Shown here piece after piece: positions 24,481-32,964 of a stretch of DNA of 64,000 nt; the stretch's first letter is position 1; the number at the start of each line of letters is the position of its first letter. The position numbers and the translations under genes were made by a program. The DNA is from Actinoallomurus spadix (GTDB lineage: Bacteria; Actinomycetota; Actinomycetes; Streptosporangiales; Streptosporangiaceae). The stretch is taken from positions 372,001 to 436,000 of the forward strand of contig NZ_JAMXMX010000001.1 in NCBI RefSeq assembly GCF_024055725.1. The letters are read 5' to 3'. The notes under the pieces are model-generated. The model searched no databases. It was not told the DNA's origin and saw only the letters and a list, made by a program, of their open reading frames with translations.

Positions 24481-24539
24481 ATCTGCTCCTTGCTGTGAGT
24501 TCGGTCGGCCGTGTTTCGGACGGGTCTTGAGGGTGTGAG

Positions 24540-25409
24540 TCAGACGTTCCGGGCGTGCTCGATGAGAAGGTCGGCGAAGGCGTCCGGCTGGTCGATCGGG
24601 GTGATGTGGCCGCAGTCCTCGAGCAGGTGCTGGGTGAGGCGGCCGGTGATCGGCTCGAGCTGCCCCGCGGTGGCCGCGCCGATCGCGCCACCGCCGATGG
24701 CGAGGGTCGGCATCGGCAGTCGCTGGTCCTGCGCCCAGTTCCCGATCCATTCCGCGGTGGCCGGCGCCGCGCGGTAGTGCTCGAAGGCATTGCGGAGACT
24801 CGTTCTGCCGCGATAGGCCTCGACGATCACCCGTGTGAGGTCTTCCGGCACACCTCGGCGGCTGCCGGCGGAGAGGAAGAAGCGGACGTAGCGCTCCGCC
24901 GAGTCCTCCAGGACGTCCTCGGCCAGACCACCGGGCGCCTGGTGGAAGCCGAACCACCACGGCGGCCCCTGCCGTAGGAAGGACTCGGCGCCGGGCAGAA
25001 GTCCGACCAACCCTTCGGACAGGGTCAGGCTGGTCACGCGCTCGGGCGACAATGCCGCCATAGCGAATGCCGGAGTGACACCTAGATCGGTGCCGACGAC
25101 GTGTGCCTCGCGGTCACCGAGGGCGTCCAGCATTCGGAGCAGGTCCGTGGCGATCGCGGATGCCTGGTAGCCACGGACGGCGGGTGTGCTGTCGCCCAGC
25201 CCGTGCAGGTCCGGCGCGATGGCCCGAAAACCCGCCGCGGCCAGCCGGGGCGCGACCTCGCGCCAGATCGCGCGGGTGTGCGGGAAGCCGTGCAGCAGCA
25301 TCACGGCCGGCCCATCCCCGAGAGTCTCTACGGCGAGTTCGACCCCGTCGATCGGTATCCGGTGCACGGTCGCGCCGGGAAGGTGAGGAGAAAGCGTCAT
25401 CTGGCGCAC
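24540..25409 (-). CDS. Alpha/beta hydrolase, epoxide-hydrolase-like
   Basis: The 289-residue protein has LLHGFPHTRAIWR (oxyanion HGFP), APDLHGLGDS, and a nucleophile elbow GTDLGVTPA with Asp108 in place of Ser, and a catalytic His in EDCGHITPIDQP. The residue before the nucleophile is Thr rather than the usual His. The GTG start at 25409 has GGAGGA at 5-7 bp; the ATG three codons on is too far from it. It is divergent from the HxlR regulator gene and probably controlled by it. Confidence 0.9.
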   Translation of the reverse strand: MRQMTLSPHLPGATVHRIPIDGVELAVETLGDGPAVMLLHGFPHTRAIWREVAPRLAAAGFRAIAPDLHGLGDSTPAVRGYQASAIATDLLRMLDALGDREAHVVGTDLGVTPAFAMAALSPERVTSLTLSEGLVGLLPGAESFLRQGPPWWFGFHQAPGGLAEDVLEDSAERYVRFFLSAGSRRGVPEDLTRVIVEAYRGRTSLRNAFEHYRAAPATAEWIGNWAQDQRLPMPTLAIGGGAIGAATAGQLEPITGRLTQHLLEDCGHITPIDQPDAFADLLIEHARNV

Positions 25410-25423
25410 AGGTGTCCTCCATG

Positions 25424-25446
25424 GTTACGCTTAGGAACGTGGTAAC
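25424..25446. promoter_or_regulatory. GTTAC-N13-GTAAC inverted repeat
   Basis: GTTAC (25424-25428) and GTAAC (25442-25446) form an inverted repeat in the 52-bp space between the divergent hydrolase and HxlR starts. HxlR proteins bind this kind of symmetric site; the assignment is inference. Confidence 0.55.
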
Positions 25447-25461
25447 GATAGGAGACCTCAG

Positions 25462-25899
25462 ATGAGCGGGGAAGAAGGCACTTTGCCGACACCAGGTGAC
25501 CCCGTGGTAACCACCTCACGGCAGGGGAACCTGTTCGATCCTCGGTGCCCGACAAGGCTCCTGCTCGATCGGGTGGCGTCGCGATGGACGACCATGGCGG
25601 TGCTGTCGCTTGCCGCCGCCGAGGGCGAGCTGCGGTTCACCGAGTTGAAGCGCGAGATGACCGGTGTGTCGCAGAAGATGCTGGCGCAGACCCTCAGGGC
25701 GCTGGAACGAGACGGACTCGTCGATCGTCGTGTCGAGGCGAGCAAGCCTCCACGGGTGTACTACCGTCTGACCGACCTGGGCACGACGCTCGTCGCGCCG
25801 CTACGGAGTCTGCGAGCGTGGGCTGAGCAGTACATGCCCCTGATCCAGCACAACTGCGCCACGTTCGACGCCGCCGACCGCCCGAACGGCCACGGCTAG
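25462..25899 (+). CDS. HxlR-family transcriptional regulator
   Basis: The 145-residue winged-helix protein has the HxlR core: CPTRLLLDRVASRWTTMAVLSLA (residues about 29-51), LRFTELKREMTGVSQKMLAQTLRALERDGLV and a wing VEASKPPRVYYRLTDLG. The usual leading Cys is present at position 29. HxlR proteins sense aldehydes or oxidants in some cases. It is divergent from the epoxide-hydrolase-like gene; the shared space contains a GTTAC/GTAAC inverted repeat. Confidence 0.93.
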   Translation: MSGEEGTLPTPGDPVVTTSRQGNLFDPRCPTRLLLDRVASRWTTMAVLSLAAAEGELRFTELKREMTGVSQKMLAQTLRALERDGLVDRRVEASKPPRVYYRLTDLGTTLVAPLRSLRAWAEQYMPLIQHNCATFDAADRPNGHG

Positions 25900-25939
25900 C
25901 GACCGGCTCCACACCGAACCGGTCACGATGGGTATCGTC

Positions 25940-26833
25940 TCAGGCCGGCCGTCCCGCTCCGGTCTCGGCGGCGAAGCGCGCGGCGAACGCGGCGCGGTTG
26001 GCCGAGTCCGGGTTCCGGTCCCACACCGCGAACACCACGTGCTCGAAGGCGCCCGCGAACTCCCCGTCAGCCGCCAGGTGGGCGTGGAACGCCCCGGCGA
26101 CCTGACGCGGGTCGTTGCGGAACACCCCGCACCCCCACGCGCCCAGGACGAGCCGGCGCGCACCGTGGTGGGCGGCCACCGCCAGCACCCGCCGCGCCCG
26201 GCGGCGCAGCACCTCCGGGATCCGGTCCGCCACGGCCGGGTCGCGGCGCAGCACCTCACCGGTGTTGGGCGCCGGGCAGGTCAGGAACGACACCGGGTAC
26301 GGCTCGCGCAGCAGTTCTCCGTCGTCGCCCCGGTGGACCGGGACGTCGGGGGACCAGATGACGCGGTCGCTGTAGAGCAGGTCGCGGGAGGCGCGGTGCG
26401 CCTCGTAGTGGCCGGGGACGCGCAACAGGCACGGGTACAGCAGCGCGTGCCGGCACAGGTCCTCCTCCTGCGCGCGGGCGCCGCCGAGGTATCCGCCGCC
26501 CGGGTTGCGGGCCGAGGCGAAGTTCAGCACGGCGATCCGGCCGGCGCCCGAACCGGTGCCGTCGCCGTTGTCGCTGCCCGTGCCGTCGCCGGTGTCGTGA
26601 AGCCGCCGGGCCGCCTGCAGGCTGCCCTCCGCGGTGACCTCGAAGCGCGTCCGGTGCCCGGCCCCGGCCGCGGGCGGCGGGATCGGCCCGTCCGGGGGAT
26701 GGCCGACCGTGCCCGCCATCGCGGCCTCCAGCGCCGGGCCGATGACGACGACCGTGCCGTCCGCGGTGGTGTACGCGCCGTCGGCGACGATCCGGGCGTT
26801 GTCGTCGGCGTACCGGCGCAGGCGCGCGCTCAC
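25940..26833 (-). CDS. TIGR02452-family poly(ADP-ribose) glycohydrolase-like protein
   Basis: The 297-residue protein has the bacterial PARG signature: NPGGGYLGGARAQEEDLCR (residues about 105-123), with the GGG-x6-QEE pattern that holds the catalytic glutamates. It also has the macrodomain-like LGAWGCGVFRNDP (about 230-242). It should release ADP-ribose from poly-ADP-ribosylated targets. A GDGTGS repeat (8-residue period) is inserted before the signature loop. Its GTG start at 26833 overlaps the stop of the GNAT gene by 4 bp. It is the last gene of a four-gene operon. Confidence 0.9.
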   Translation of the reverse strand: MSARLRRYADDNARIVADGAYTTADGTVVVIGPALEAAMAGTVGHPPDGPIPPPAAGAGHRTRFEVTAEGSLQAARRLHDTGDGTGSDNGDGTGSGAGRIAVLNFASARNPGGGYLGGARAQEEDLCRHALLYPCLLRVPGHYEAHRASRDLLYSDRVIWSPDVPVHRGDDGELLREPYPVSFLTCPAPNTGEVLRRDPAVADRIPEVLRRRARRVLAVAAHHGARRLVLGAWGCGVFRNDPRQVAGAFHAHLAADGEFAGAFEHVVFAVWDRNPDSANRAAFAARFAAETGAGRPA

Positions 26834-27390
26834 GCGCGGGCCCGCCACTCGTCCTCGAGCATCGCGTAGATCACCTCGTCGGTCCACTCGCCCTTGACCC
26901 ACTCGTTCTGCACCAGGTGCGCCTCTCGGCGCATGCCGAGGCGTTCCAGCACGCGGGCCGAGGCGGTGTTGCGGCCGTCGAGGCGCCCGACGACGCGGTG
27001 CAGGCCGAGCCCCTCGAAGCCCAGGCGGAGCATCACCGCGGCGGCCTCGGTGGCGTACCCGCGGCCACCGTGGTCGGGGTGGAACACGTAGCCGATCTCG
27101 CCCTGCCGGTGCTCGCGGCTCGTCCACATCAGCAGCACGTCCCCGACCAGGGTCCCGGACTCCGGGAGCACCGCGGCCAGCTGCAATCCGTTGTTCTCAT
27201 CGGCGAGCACCGACGAACGGATCTTCTGCCGCAGCGCCTCGCGGACCTCGTCGCGGTCGCGGGCGTCCCAGTACAGGTAGCGGGCGACCTCCGGCCGGGA
27301 CTGGATGTCGTGCAGGGCGTCCAGATCCCCCGGGGTGTAGGGGCGCAGGTGGAGCCGTTCGGTGACGATCGGGTAATCCGGCTTGAGCAC
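26830..27390 (-). CDS. GNAT-family N-acetyltransferase (RimJ/RimL-like)
   Basis: The 186-residue protein begins with TERLHLRPYTPGDLDALHDI and has GEIGYVFHPDHGGRGYATEAA, where the Q/RxxGxG/A acetyl-CoA motif is HGGRGYA (about residues 108-114). LGLHRVVGRLDGRNTASARVLERLGMRREA follows in the second half. This RimJ/RimL type acetylates protein N-termini or small amines. It is co-translated with the PARG-like gene through a 4-bp overlap and lies 58 bp after the deaminase gene. Confidence 0.93.
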   Translation of the reverse strand: MLKPDYPIVTERLHLRPYTPGDLDALHDIQSRPEVARYLYWDARDRDEVREALRQKIRSSVLADENNGLQLAAVLPESGTLVGDVLLMWTSREHRQGEIGYVFHPDHGGRGYATEAAAVMLRLGFEGLGLHRVVGRLDGRNTASARVLERLGMRREAHLVQNEWVKGEWTDEVIYAMLEDEWRARA

Positions 27391-27448
27391 CAGATGATCG
27401 TATTGCCCGCCGCGCGGCCGCCGCCCGCGATCACGCGCTTCGGCGGCC

Positions 27449-27874
27449 TCAGCCGTAGAAGCCCGTGACCGGGACGCGGGCCTCGTCGAACAGCGCGGGA
27501 CCCTCCTGGGGCACGACCGGCCAGCCGGCGCCCGGCGTCAGCGCGTCCGCCTGCTCGGTGGACAGCGCGAAGACCACCCGGCCCAGCCCGGAGCGCTGGA
27601 TGCCGCCATAGCACATCGTGCAGGGCTGGCAACTGGTGTACATGGTGGTGGCCGCCGCGGTGGCGGGGTCCAGCTCGCGGGCCGCCCACCGGGCCAGCTT
27701 CAGCTCCGGGTGGGCGGCGATGTCACGGTCGCTGAGCACGGTGTTGTGCTCCTCGGCGAGCACGGTGCCGTCCGGGCCGACCAGCAGGGAGCCGTACGGG
27801 GCGTCCCCGCCGGTGGTCGCGGCGGCGGCGAGCTCGATGGCCCGGCGCAGGAACCGCTCGTCCTCAGGTGTCAC
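27449..27874 (-). CDS. Nucleoside/cytosine deaminase-family protein
   Basis: The 141-residue protein has the zinc-dependent deaminase motifs: HPELKLARWA (the HxE variant, residues about 59-68) and TSCQPCTMCYGG with PCxxC (about 84-95). This is the guanine/tRNA-adenosine deaminase fold. GTG 27874 (VTPEDERFLRRA) is chosen because ACGGAG stands 5 bp before it; a TTG at 27892 is less likely. It lies 14 bp after the LLM oxidoreductase gene. Confidence 0.88.
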   Translation of the reverse strand: MTPEDERFLRRAIELAAAATTGGDAPYGSLLVGPDGTVLAEEHNTVLSDRDIAAHPELKLARWAARELDPATAAATTMYTSCQPCTMCYGGIQRSGLGRVVFALSTEQADALTPGAGWPVVPQEGPALFDEARVPVTGFYG

Positions 27875-27888
27875 GGTCGCTCCGTTCG

Positions 27889-28743
27889 TCAAGGTCGTGG
27901 GGTCGGGTTCCAGTGGTCGGCCACGGTCGCGAGCGCGCTCCAGGCCGTCTGCGGACGCAGGGTCTCGGCGGGATCGCCGAGGAACGGGTCGAGGACGACG
28001 GTGTCGGCGCCCAGCAGGCTCAGCTGCTCGAGGTCGCCGACGACCTGTTCGATCGAGCCCTCGCCGAGCCGGCGCTCCGGGCCGGGGAGGGGGGAGTCGG
28101 TCAGCCGCAGGAGGATGCGGGGCGCCAGCGCGGGCACCGGGCGCCCGAGCTCACCGGCGAGGGCCCGCATCCGTCCCACCGCGTCGCGGAGACCGGACGG
28201 CGTCAGGTCGCGCAGCGGATGCCACGCGTCCCCCAGGCGCACGGCCCTGCGGATGCCCGCCGCGCTGTTGCCGCCCACCCAGATCGGGATCGGCCCGCTC
28301 CGGTAGTCCGTCTCCTCCGCCCACGCGGCGCGGACGGCCCGCAGGTGCTCGTCGGTCAGCGCGCCGCGCCGTTCGAACGGCACTCCGAGCGCGTCGAACT
28401 CCTGGCGCGCCCAGCCGACGCCCACGCCGAGGACCAGCCGGCCGCCGCTGAGGTCGTTCAGGTTGGCCGCCATCCGGGCGAGCAGGAGGGGATGCCGGTA
28501 GGGCACGATGACCACCGAGGTGCCGAGCCGGATCCGGTCGGTGACGCCCGCCAGCCAGGACAGCGCGGTGAACGGCTCGTAGAACGGCGCCGGATACTGC
28601 GCGGCGACGTCCGGCGTCACCACGAGGTGGTCCGACAGCATCAGCAGGTCGTACCCGAGGGCCTCGGCCGTCCGAGCCCATCGGCGCAGCACCTCCGGGT
28701 TCGTGCCCGGTCCGTAGTTGGGAACATTCACCCCGACGCGCAT
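27889..28743 (-). CDS. LLM-class F420-dependent oxidoreductase
   Basis: The 284-residue luciferase-like protein begins MRVGVNVPNYGPGTNPEVLRRWA and has GYDLLMLSDHLVVTPD, RIRLGTSVVIVPYRHPLLLARMAANLNDLSGGRLVLGVGVGW and ALGVPFERRG, which are strong signatures of the F420-dependent LLM class in actinomycetes. It transfers a hydride from F420H2 or FMNH2 to an unknown substrate. The ATG at 28743 is the natural family start. It leads the LLM-deaminase-GNAT-PARG operon. Confidence 0.92.
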   Translation of the reverse strand: MRVGVNVPNYGPGTNPEVLRRWARTAEALGYDLLMLSDHLVVTPDVAAQYPAPFYEPFTALSWLAGVTDRIRLGTSVVIVPYRHPLLLARMAANLNDLSGGRLVLGVGVGWARQEFDALGVPFERRGALTDEHLRAVRAAWAEETDYRSGPIPIWVGGNSAAGIRRAVRLGDAWHPLRDLTPSGLRDAVGRMRALAGELGRPVPALAPRILLRLTDSPLPGPERRLGEGSIEQVVGDLEQLSLLGADTVVLDPFLGDPAETLRPQTAWSALATVADHWNPTPRP

Positions 28744-28837
28744 GAGGAAGACGCTATCGAGGGCGCCCGCCCGCCTGGAAGAGATCATTCACGGCGTACG
28801 GAGCCGGTCGCCGGGGATCCGCCGGTATATTCCGCGA

Positions 28838-29302
28838 ATGGCCGAGAATCTCGACGCGACCGACTGGGCGATCCTGGCCGAGCTGCAGCGCGACGGCCGG
28901 GTAGCCCTCACCGAGCTCGGCCGCCGCGTCAGCCTCAGCGCCTCGGCGGCGACGGACCGGCTCAGGCGGCTGGAGTCCCTGGGCGTCATCACCGGCTACC
29001 GCGCCGACATCGACCTGACGAAGGTCGGGTACCCCGTTCTGGCGGTCGTGCGGCTGAAGTACCCCGGCAGCCGGCACGAGCCGCTGCACCGGCTGCTGGA
29101 ACGGCGCCAGGAGGTCCTGGAGTGCCTGCGGACCACGGGTGAGGACTGCTACACCCTCAAGGTCGCCGCCGGATCCATGGCCCACCTCGAACGCCTCGTC
29201 GACGAGCTGGCGCGGTTCGGCAGCACCACGACCAACGTCGTCTACAGCCAGACCCTGCCCTACCGTGGCCCCGGCACGCCGCCGGACGAAGGACGGCCGT
29301 GA
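28838..29302 (+). CDS. Lrp/AsnC-family transcriptional regulator
   Basis: The 154-residue protein has the Lrp helix-turn-helix (LDATDWAILAELQRDGR, then LTELGRRVSLSASAATDRLRRLESLGVITGY) and a RAM/ligand domain with VLECLRTTGEDCYTLKVAAGS. It should sense an amino acid or small acid and act as a dimer or octamer. The ATG at 28838 gives the usual family length. Its end overlaps the esterase gene by 4 bp (29299-29302); it is divergent from the LLM operon and may control both. Confidence 0.94.
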   Translation: MAENLDATDWAILAELQRDGRVALTELGRRVSLSASAATDRLRRLESLGVITGYRADIDLTKVGYPVLAVVRLKYPGSRHEPLHRLLERRQEVLECLRTTGEDCYTLKVAAGSMAHLERLVDELARFGSTTTNVVYSQTLPYRGPGTPPDEGRP

Positions 29303-30249
29303 GGATGAGCGGCGCACCAGAGCAGGAGGGACGGCGGGACACGGTGGTCAGCGTGCGCAGCCGGCTCGTCGCCGGCTATGTCCGCGTCAGGCGGATGAAC
29401 CGCCCGTACGTCACGGCCGCAGGAGCACGGGACCACCTCCGGGAGCGGACGCTGCGCCCGCAGCCGTACGGGCCGCCCCGCCGGCTCCGCGCCGACGTGA
29501 CGGTCTCGGTGCGGCGGCCGTACGGCTGGCCGGTCTACACCGTCGCCCCACGCGGGCGCCGGCCCCGAGGCTGCGTCGTGTACGCGCACGGCGGAGGGTG
29601 GGTCAACGAGATCGTCTCCCAGCACTGGCGGCTGGCCGCGCGGATCGCGGCCGACGCCGGAACGGCCGTGCTCCTGCCGATCTATCCGCTCATCCCGTAC
29701 GGCACGGCCGGGGAGGTCGTCGGGTGTGTCGCCGACCTGGTCCTGGCCGCCCGGGACGAGCACGGCAGCGCGCGCCTGGCCGGTGACTCCGCGGGCGGGC
29801 AGATCGCGCTGTCGGCCGCCGTGGTCCTGCGCGACCGCCATCAGGTGACGCTGCCGCGGACCGTGCTGATCTCACCCGCGCTCGACCTCACCTTCGCCAA
29901 CCCCGGCATCGACGCCGTGCAGCCCAGCGACCCGTGGCTCGGGCGCGACGGCGCCCGGGTCTTCGTCGAGCACTGGCGCGGCGACCTGCCCATCACCGAC
30001 CCGCGCGTCAGCCCGCTGAACGCGGACCTGCGCGGGCTGGGGCCGGTGACGGTGTTCTGCGGCACCCGGGACATCCTGCATCCGGACGCGCGCCTCCTGG
30101 TGGGCAAGGCGACCGAGGCGGGCGTCGACATCGAGTTCCACGAGGCCCCGGGCCTCGTGCACGTCTATCCACTCACCCCGACTCCCGAGGGCAGGGCCGC
30201 CCGGGCCGTCATCGTCGACCGGCTGCGCGCCGCGCCGGCCCCCGCCTGA
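29299..30249 (+). CDS. Alpha/beta hydrolase (HSL-type esterase)
   Basis: The 316-residue protein has HGGGWVNE (oxyanion hole, residues 97-104), a GDSAGG elbow with Ser164, and a C-terminal catalytic His in APGLVHVYPL. It is an acyl-ester hydrolase of the GDXG group, cytoplasmic, without a signal peptide. GTG 29299 overlaps the stop of the Lrp gene; an ATG at 29305 is a close alternative. Coupling to the Lrp regulator suggests shared control. Confidence 0.9.
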   Translation: MRMSGAPEQEGRRDTVVSVRSRLVAGYVRVRRMNRPYVTAAGARDHLRERTLRPQPYGPPRRLRADVTVSVRRPYGWPVYTVAPRGRRPRGCVVYAHGGGWVNEIVSQHWRLAARIAADAGTAVLLPIYPLIPYGTAGEVVGCVADLVLAARDEHGSARLAGDSAGGQIALSAAVVLRDRHQVTLPRTVLISPALDLTFANPGIDAVQPSDPWLGRDGARVFVEHWRGDLPITDPRVSPLNADLRGLGPVTVFCGTRDILHPDARLLVGKATEAGVDIEFHEAPGLVHVYPLTPTPEGRAARAVIVDRLRAAPAPA

Positions 30250-30350
30250 GCGCGGCGTCCCGACGCAGGCCCGGCGGCGACTCCGGGCTCGGCCTGTTCG
30301 CCGGCCGGCCATCGGGTTCGGTGCGCCCTCTCCGCTGTCCGGAGCGTTCA

Positions 30351-30977
30351 TCAGGAGATGAGCAGGTTCAGGGCCAGGACGGCCATCACCAGGCTGGACA
30401 CGGCAGCGGTGGCGAGCCGTCCCCGGGCGCCGGTCAGGGCCCGGCCGAGGAGCGCGCCGCCGCAGGCCAGCAGCAGCTGCCACGTCGCGGACGCGGCGAA
30501 GGCGGCCAGGACGAACACCGCCCGCTGCGCCTGGCCGGCGGTCACCGCGCTGTGGCCGCCCAGCACCAGCGCCGCGAAGTACACGACGGTGATGGGGTTG
30601 AGCAGTGTGATCCCGAGCAATCCCAGGTAGGCGCGCCCGGGACCGGTCGGCGGTTCCGCGCGCCGGGTGGGCGTCAGGCGCTCGCGGTACCGGGCCACCG
30701 CCCCGGCCAGTCCCCGGACGGCCAGGACGAGCAGCACGACGGCCGAGCACCAGCGCAGCGGCACCAGTACGGGCCGGATCGCGGCCGCGACGGCGGACCC
30801 TCCGACCGTCGCGACCAGCGCGTACAGGCCGTCGGCGGTGGCCACGCCGAGCGCGGCGCACGCGCCTGTGGTCAGGGATGTCCGGCTCGTCAGCGCGATG
30901 AGGTAGGCCGCGACCGCTCCGACGGGGACCGCGATGCCGTAGCCGGCGAGCAGCCCCGCGACCAGGGCGGCGATCAC
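30351..30977 (-). CDS. LysE-family exporter
   Basis: The 208-residue membrane protein has six hydrophobic helices and the LysE-family signature PVGAVAAYLIALTSRTSLTTGACAALGVATADGLYA in its first third, plus GITLLNPITVVYFAALVLGG (the N-P break in a central helix). LysE/RhtB proteins export amino acids. The GTG start at 30977 overlaps a small upstream ORF by 4 bp and has no ribosome site of its own, so coupling is likely. The Lrp gene nearby could regulate it. Confidence 0.9.
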   Translation of the reverse strand: MIAALVAGLLAGYGIAVPVGAVAAYLIALTSRTSLTTGACAALGVATADGLYALVATVGGSAVAAAIRPVLVPLRWCSAVVLLVLAVRGLAGAVARYRERLTPTRRAEPPTGPGRAYLGLLGITLLNPITVVYFAALVLGGHSAVTAGQAQRAVFVLAAFAASATWQLLLACGGALLGRALTGARGRLATAAVSSLVMAVLALNLLIS

Positions 30978-31078
30978 GATCGTGCGGTGATCGGCCTCCG
31001 CGGACGCCCCGGCTGCTGCTGGACCCGCGCCGGAAGGACGGCGATGGTCGGCGGCAGTACGGTGCGGGTCGTGGTCAT
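30974..31078 (-). CDS. Small ORF overlapping the LysE start
   Basis: A 34-codon frame, starting at ATG 31078 with AGGA 7 bp before it, ends in a TGA that overlaps the LysE GTG (GTGA at 30974-30977). The product is rich in Thr, Pro, Arg and Gln (MTTTRTVLPP...), with QQQ and several Arg codons. It could be a leader peptide that couples translation to the exporter, or a chance ORF. No homologue is recognised. Confidence 0.4.
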   Translation of the reverse strand: MTTTRTVLPPTIAVLPARVQQQPGRPRRPITARS

Positions 31079-31223
31079 GCCCGGATCCTGCCCGTCGCCC
31101 GGCGCGCGCGGCAACCGGTTTTCCGGCGGCCGGGCCTGGCCGTACGCGCGGTTCCCCCTGCGGTGAGCACCCGTCATGCCGGCCGCCGGGACGCCCGGGA
31201 GGCGTGACCCGGCGGGACCCCGG

Positions 31224-32081
31224 TCAGCGCGATTCGCTCGCGCCGACGCCCTCGGTTCCGAGCATGTCCAGCAGAGCCAGGGCGTCCGCGTCACGGGATC
31301 CCTGGGACGCGGTGTACAGCACGAGATGCTGGTCGCGGTCGGTGAGTCCGAGGGAGTCGCAGTCGAGGGTGATCTCCCCGACGGCCGGGTGACGGAAGGT
31401 CTTCGTGAGCGTCGGCGCCGCCCGCACGTCGTGCCGTTCCCAGAGCCGGGCGAACTCGGGGCTGCCGTCGCGCAGTTCCTCGACGAGACCGGTCACCGCG
31501 GGATCCGACGGGTACCGGGCGAGGGTGGACCGGAGTCCCATCACGACGTGGTGCCGGAACTCGGCGGCGTCGGAGATCCCGTACGGCGGCGCGTCCGGCC
31601 GTGCCGGCCCGAAGAACGCCTTACGCGCGAGATTGCGGTCTTCGGGGGCGAGCGCGGCGAAGTCCTCCATCAGGGCCGCCGCGAGATCGTTCCAGGCGAG
31701 CACCTCGAACGCCGCGGACATCACGAACGCGGCCGTCTGCGGGAGCCGTTCGATGAGTGCGAGGATGCTCGGGCGCACGTCGCGCCGATGCAGTCCGGTC
31801 TGGATCGGCGCGGTGCCCGCGAGGACGTGGAGGTGGTCGGACTCGGCGGCCGTGAGTCGCAGCGCGCCCGCGATCCCGGCGAGGACCTCGCCCGAGGGAC
31901 GCGGTGCCCTGCCCTGCTCGAGCCGGACGTAGTACTCGGTGGAGATGTGGGCGAGGACCGCGACCTCTTCGCGGCGGAGACCCGGCGTCCTGCGTCGTGA
32001 GCCTGAGGGGAGGCCGACGTCCTCCGGCCGGAGCCGCTCGCGACGGCTGCGGAGGAACGCGCCGAGCTCATGCTTGTCCAT
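31224..32081 (-). CDS. MmyB-like XRE regulator (module 2)
   Basis: The 285-residue protein has the XRE part (TPGLRREEVAVLAHISTEYYVRLEQG, residues about 32-57) and the MmyB ligand domain. Its final TFRHPAVGEITLDCDSLGL corresponds to the conserved NHPxVGELxL element of the family. It starts MDKHELGAFLRSRRE at ATG 32081; GTG 32096 is possible. It is divergent from an SDR gene at 32168 with only 86 bp between. Confidence 0.93.
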   Translation of the reverse strand: MDKHELGAFLRSRRERLRPEDVGLPSGSRRRTPGLRREEVAVLAHISTEYYVRLEQGRAPRPSGEVLAGIAGALRLTAAESDHLHVLAGTAPIQTGLHRRDVRPSILALIERLPQTAAFVMSAAFEVLAWNDLAAALMEDFAALAPEDRNLARKAFFGPARPDAPPYGISDAAEFRHHVVMGLRSTLARYPSDPAVTGLVEELRDGSPEFARLWERHDVRAAPTLTKTFRHPAVGEITLDCDSLGLTDRDQHLVLYTASQGSRDADALALLDMLGTEGVGASESR

Positions 32082-32167
32082 GTCCCGATTGTGCACGCCG
32101 CGCGGCCGTTCATCGTAGTACCGCCTGTGCCTGTCTCCGGGTCCCCGGGGCGGCGCATGCTGCCGGC

Positions 32168-32953
32168 ATGACGAACGACATCGACACCACCACGCCCGTC
32201 GGCCTGCTCACCGGCAAGGTCGTGTTCATCACCGGCGCCAGTCGCGGCATCGGCGCCGCCGCCGCCCGGCTCTTCGCCCGGGAGGGCGCCGCGGTCGTGC
32301 TCGCCGCCCGCGACACCGCCGCTCTCGACCGCATCGTCACCGAGATCCGCGCCGGCGGAGGCGCCGCCGACGCCGTCACCATGGATCTCGCGGACCACGC
32401 GAGCATCCGCGCCGCCGTCGGCCGCGTCGGGGAGTTGCACGGGCGGCTGGACGGCGCCTTCAACAACGGCGGGGTCGCCCAGCGGCCCGGCCCGCTCGAC
32501 GCCACGAGCGACGAGGACATCGACCAGCAGTTCGCCGTGAACTTCCGCGCGCACTGGATCGCCATGACCGCCGAGGCCGCGCTCATGCGGCGCAGCGGCG
32601 GTGGGGCGATCGTCAACACCTCCAGCATCGGCAGCCGCCGCGCGGTACCCCCGCTGCCCGCCTACGGCGCCATGAAGCGCGCGCTCAACAGCATCACCGA
32701 GACCGCCGCGGTGACCTGGGCCCCGCAGGGGATCCGGGTGAACGGCATCACCCCCGGCGGCACCGCCACGGAGATGATGGAGGAGTGGGAGGCGGTGACT
32801 CCCGGCATCATCGAGGCCAACAAGGCGGCGACACCGCTCGGCCGGATGGCCGAGCCCCGCGAGGTCGCCGAGGTGGCCGCGTGGCTGCTCAGCGACCGGG
32901 CCTCGATGGTGACCGGCGCGATCGTTCCGGTCGACGGCGGCGCCGGCGCATGA
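32168..32953 (+). CDS. SDR-family oxidoreductase (module 2)
   Basis: The 261-residue SDR has FITGASRGIGAAA (residues 20-32), NNGG in place of NNAG (99-102), Ser153 and the Tyr166-Lys170 pair in AYGAMKRAL, and ends TGAIVPVDGGAGA. It is divergent from the second MmyB-like regulator and should be its main target. The reaction is an NAD(P)-linked carbonyl/alcohol conversion; the substrate is unknown. Confidence 0.93.
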   Translation: MTNDIDTTTPVGLLTGKVVFITGASRGIGAAAARLFAREGAAVVLAARDTAALDRIVTEIRAGGGAADAVTMDLADHASIRAAVGRVGELHGRLDGAFNNGGVAQRPGPLDATSDEDIDQQFAVNFRAHWIAMTAEAALMRRSGGGAIVNTSSIGSRRAVPPLPAYGAMKRALNSITETAAVTWAPQGIRVNGITPGGTATEMMEEWEAVTPGIIEANKAATPLGRMAEPREVAEVAAWLLSDRASMVTGAIVPVDGGAGA

Positions 32954-32964
32954 GAGGGAAGCTC

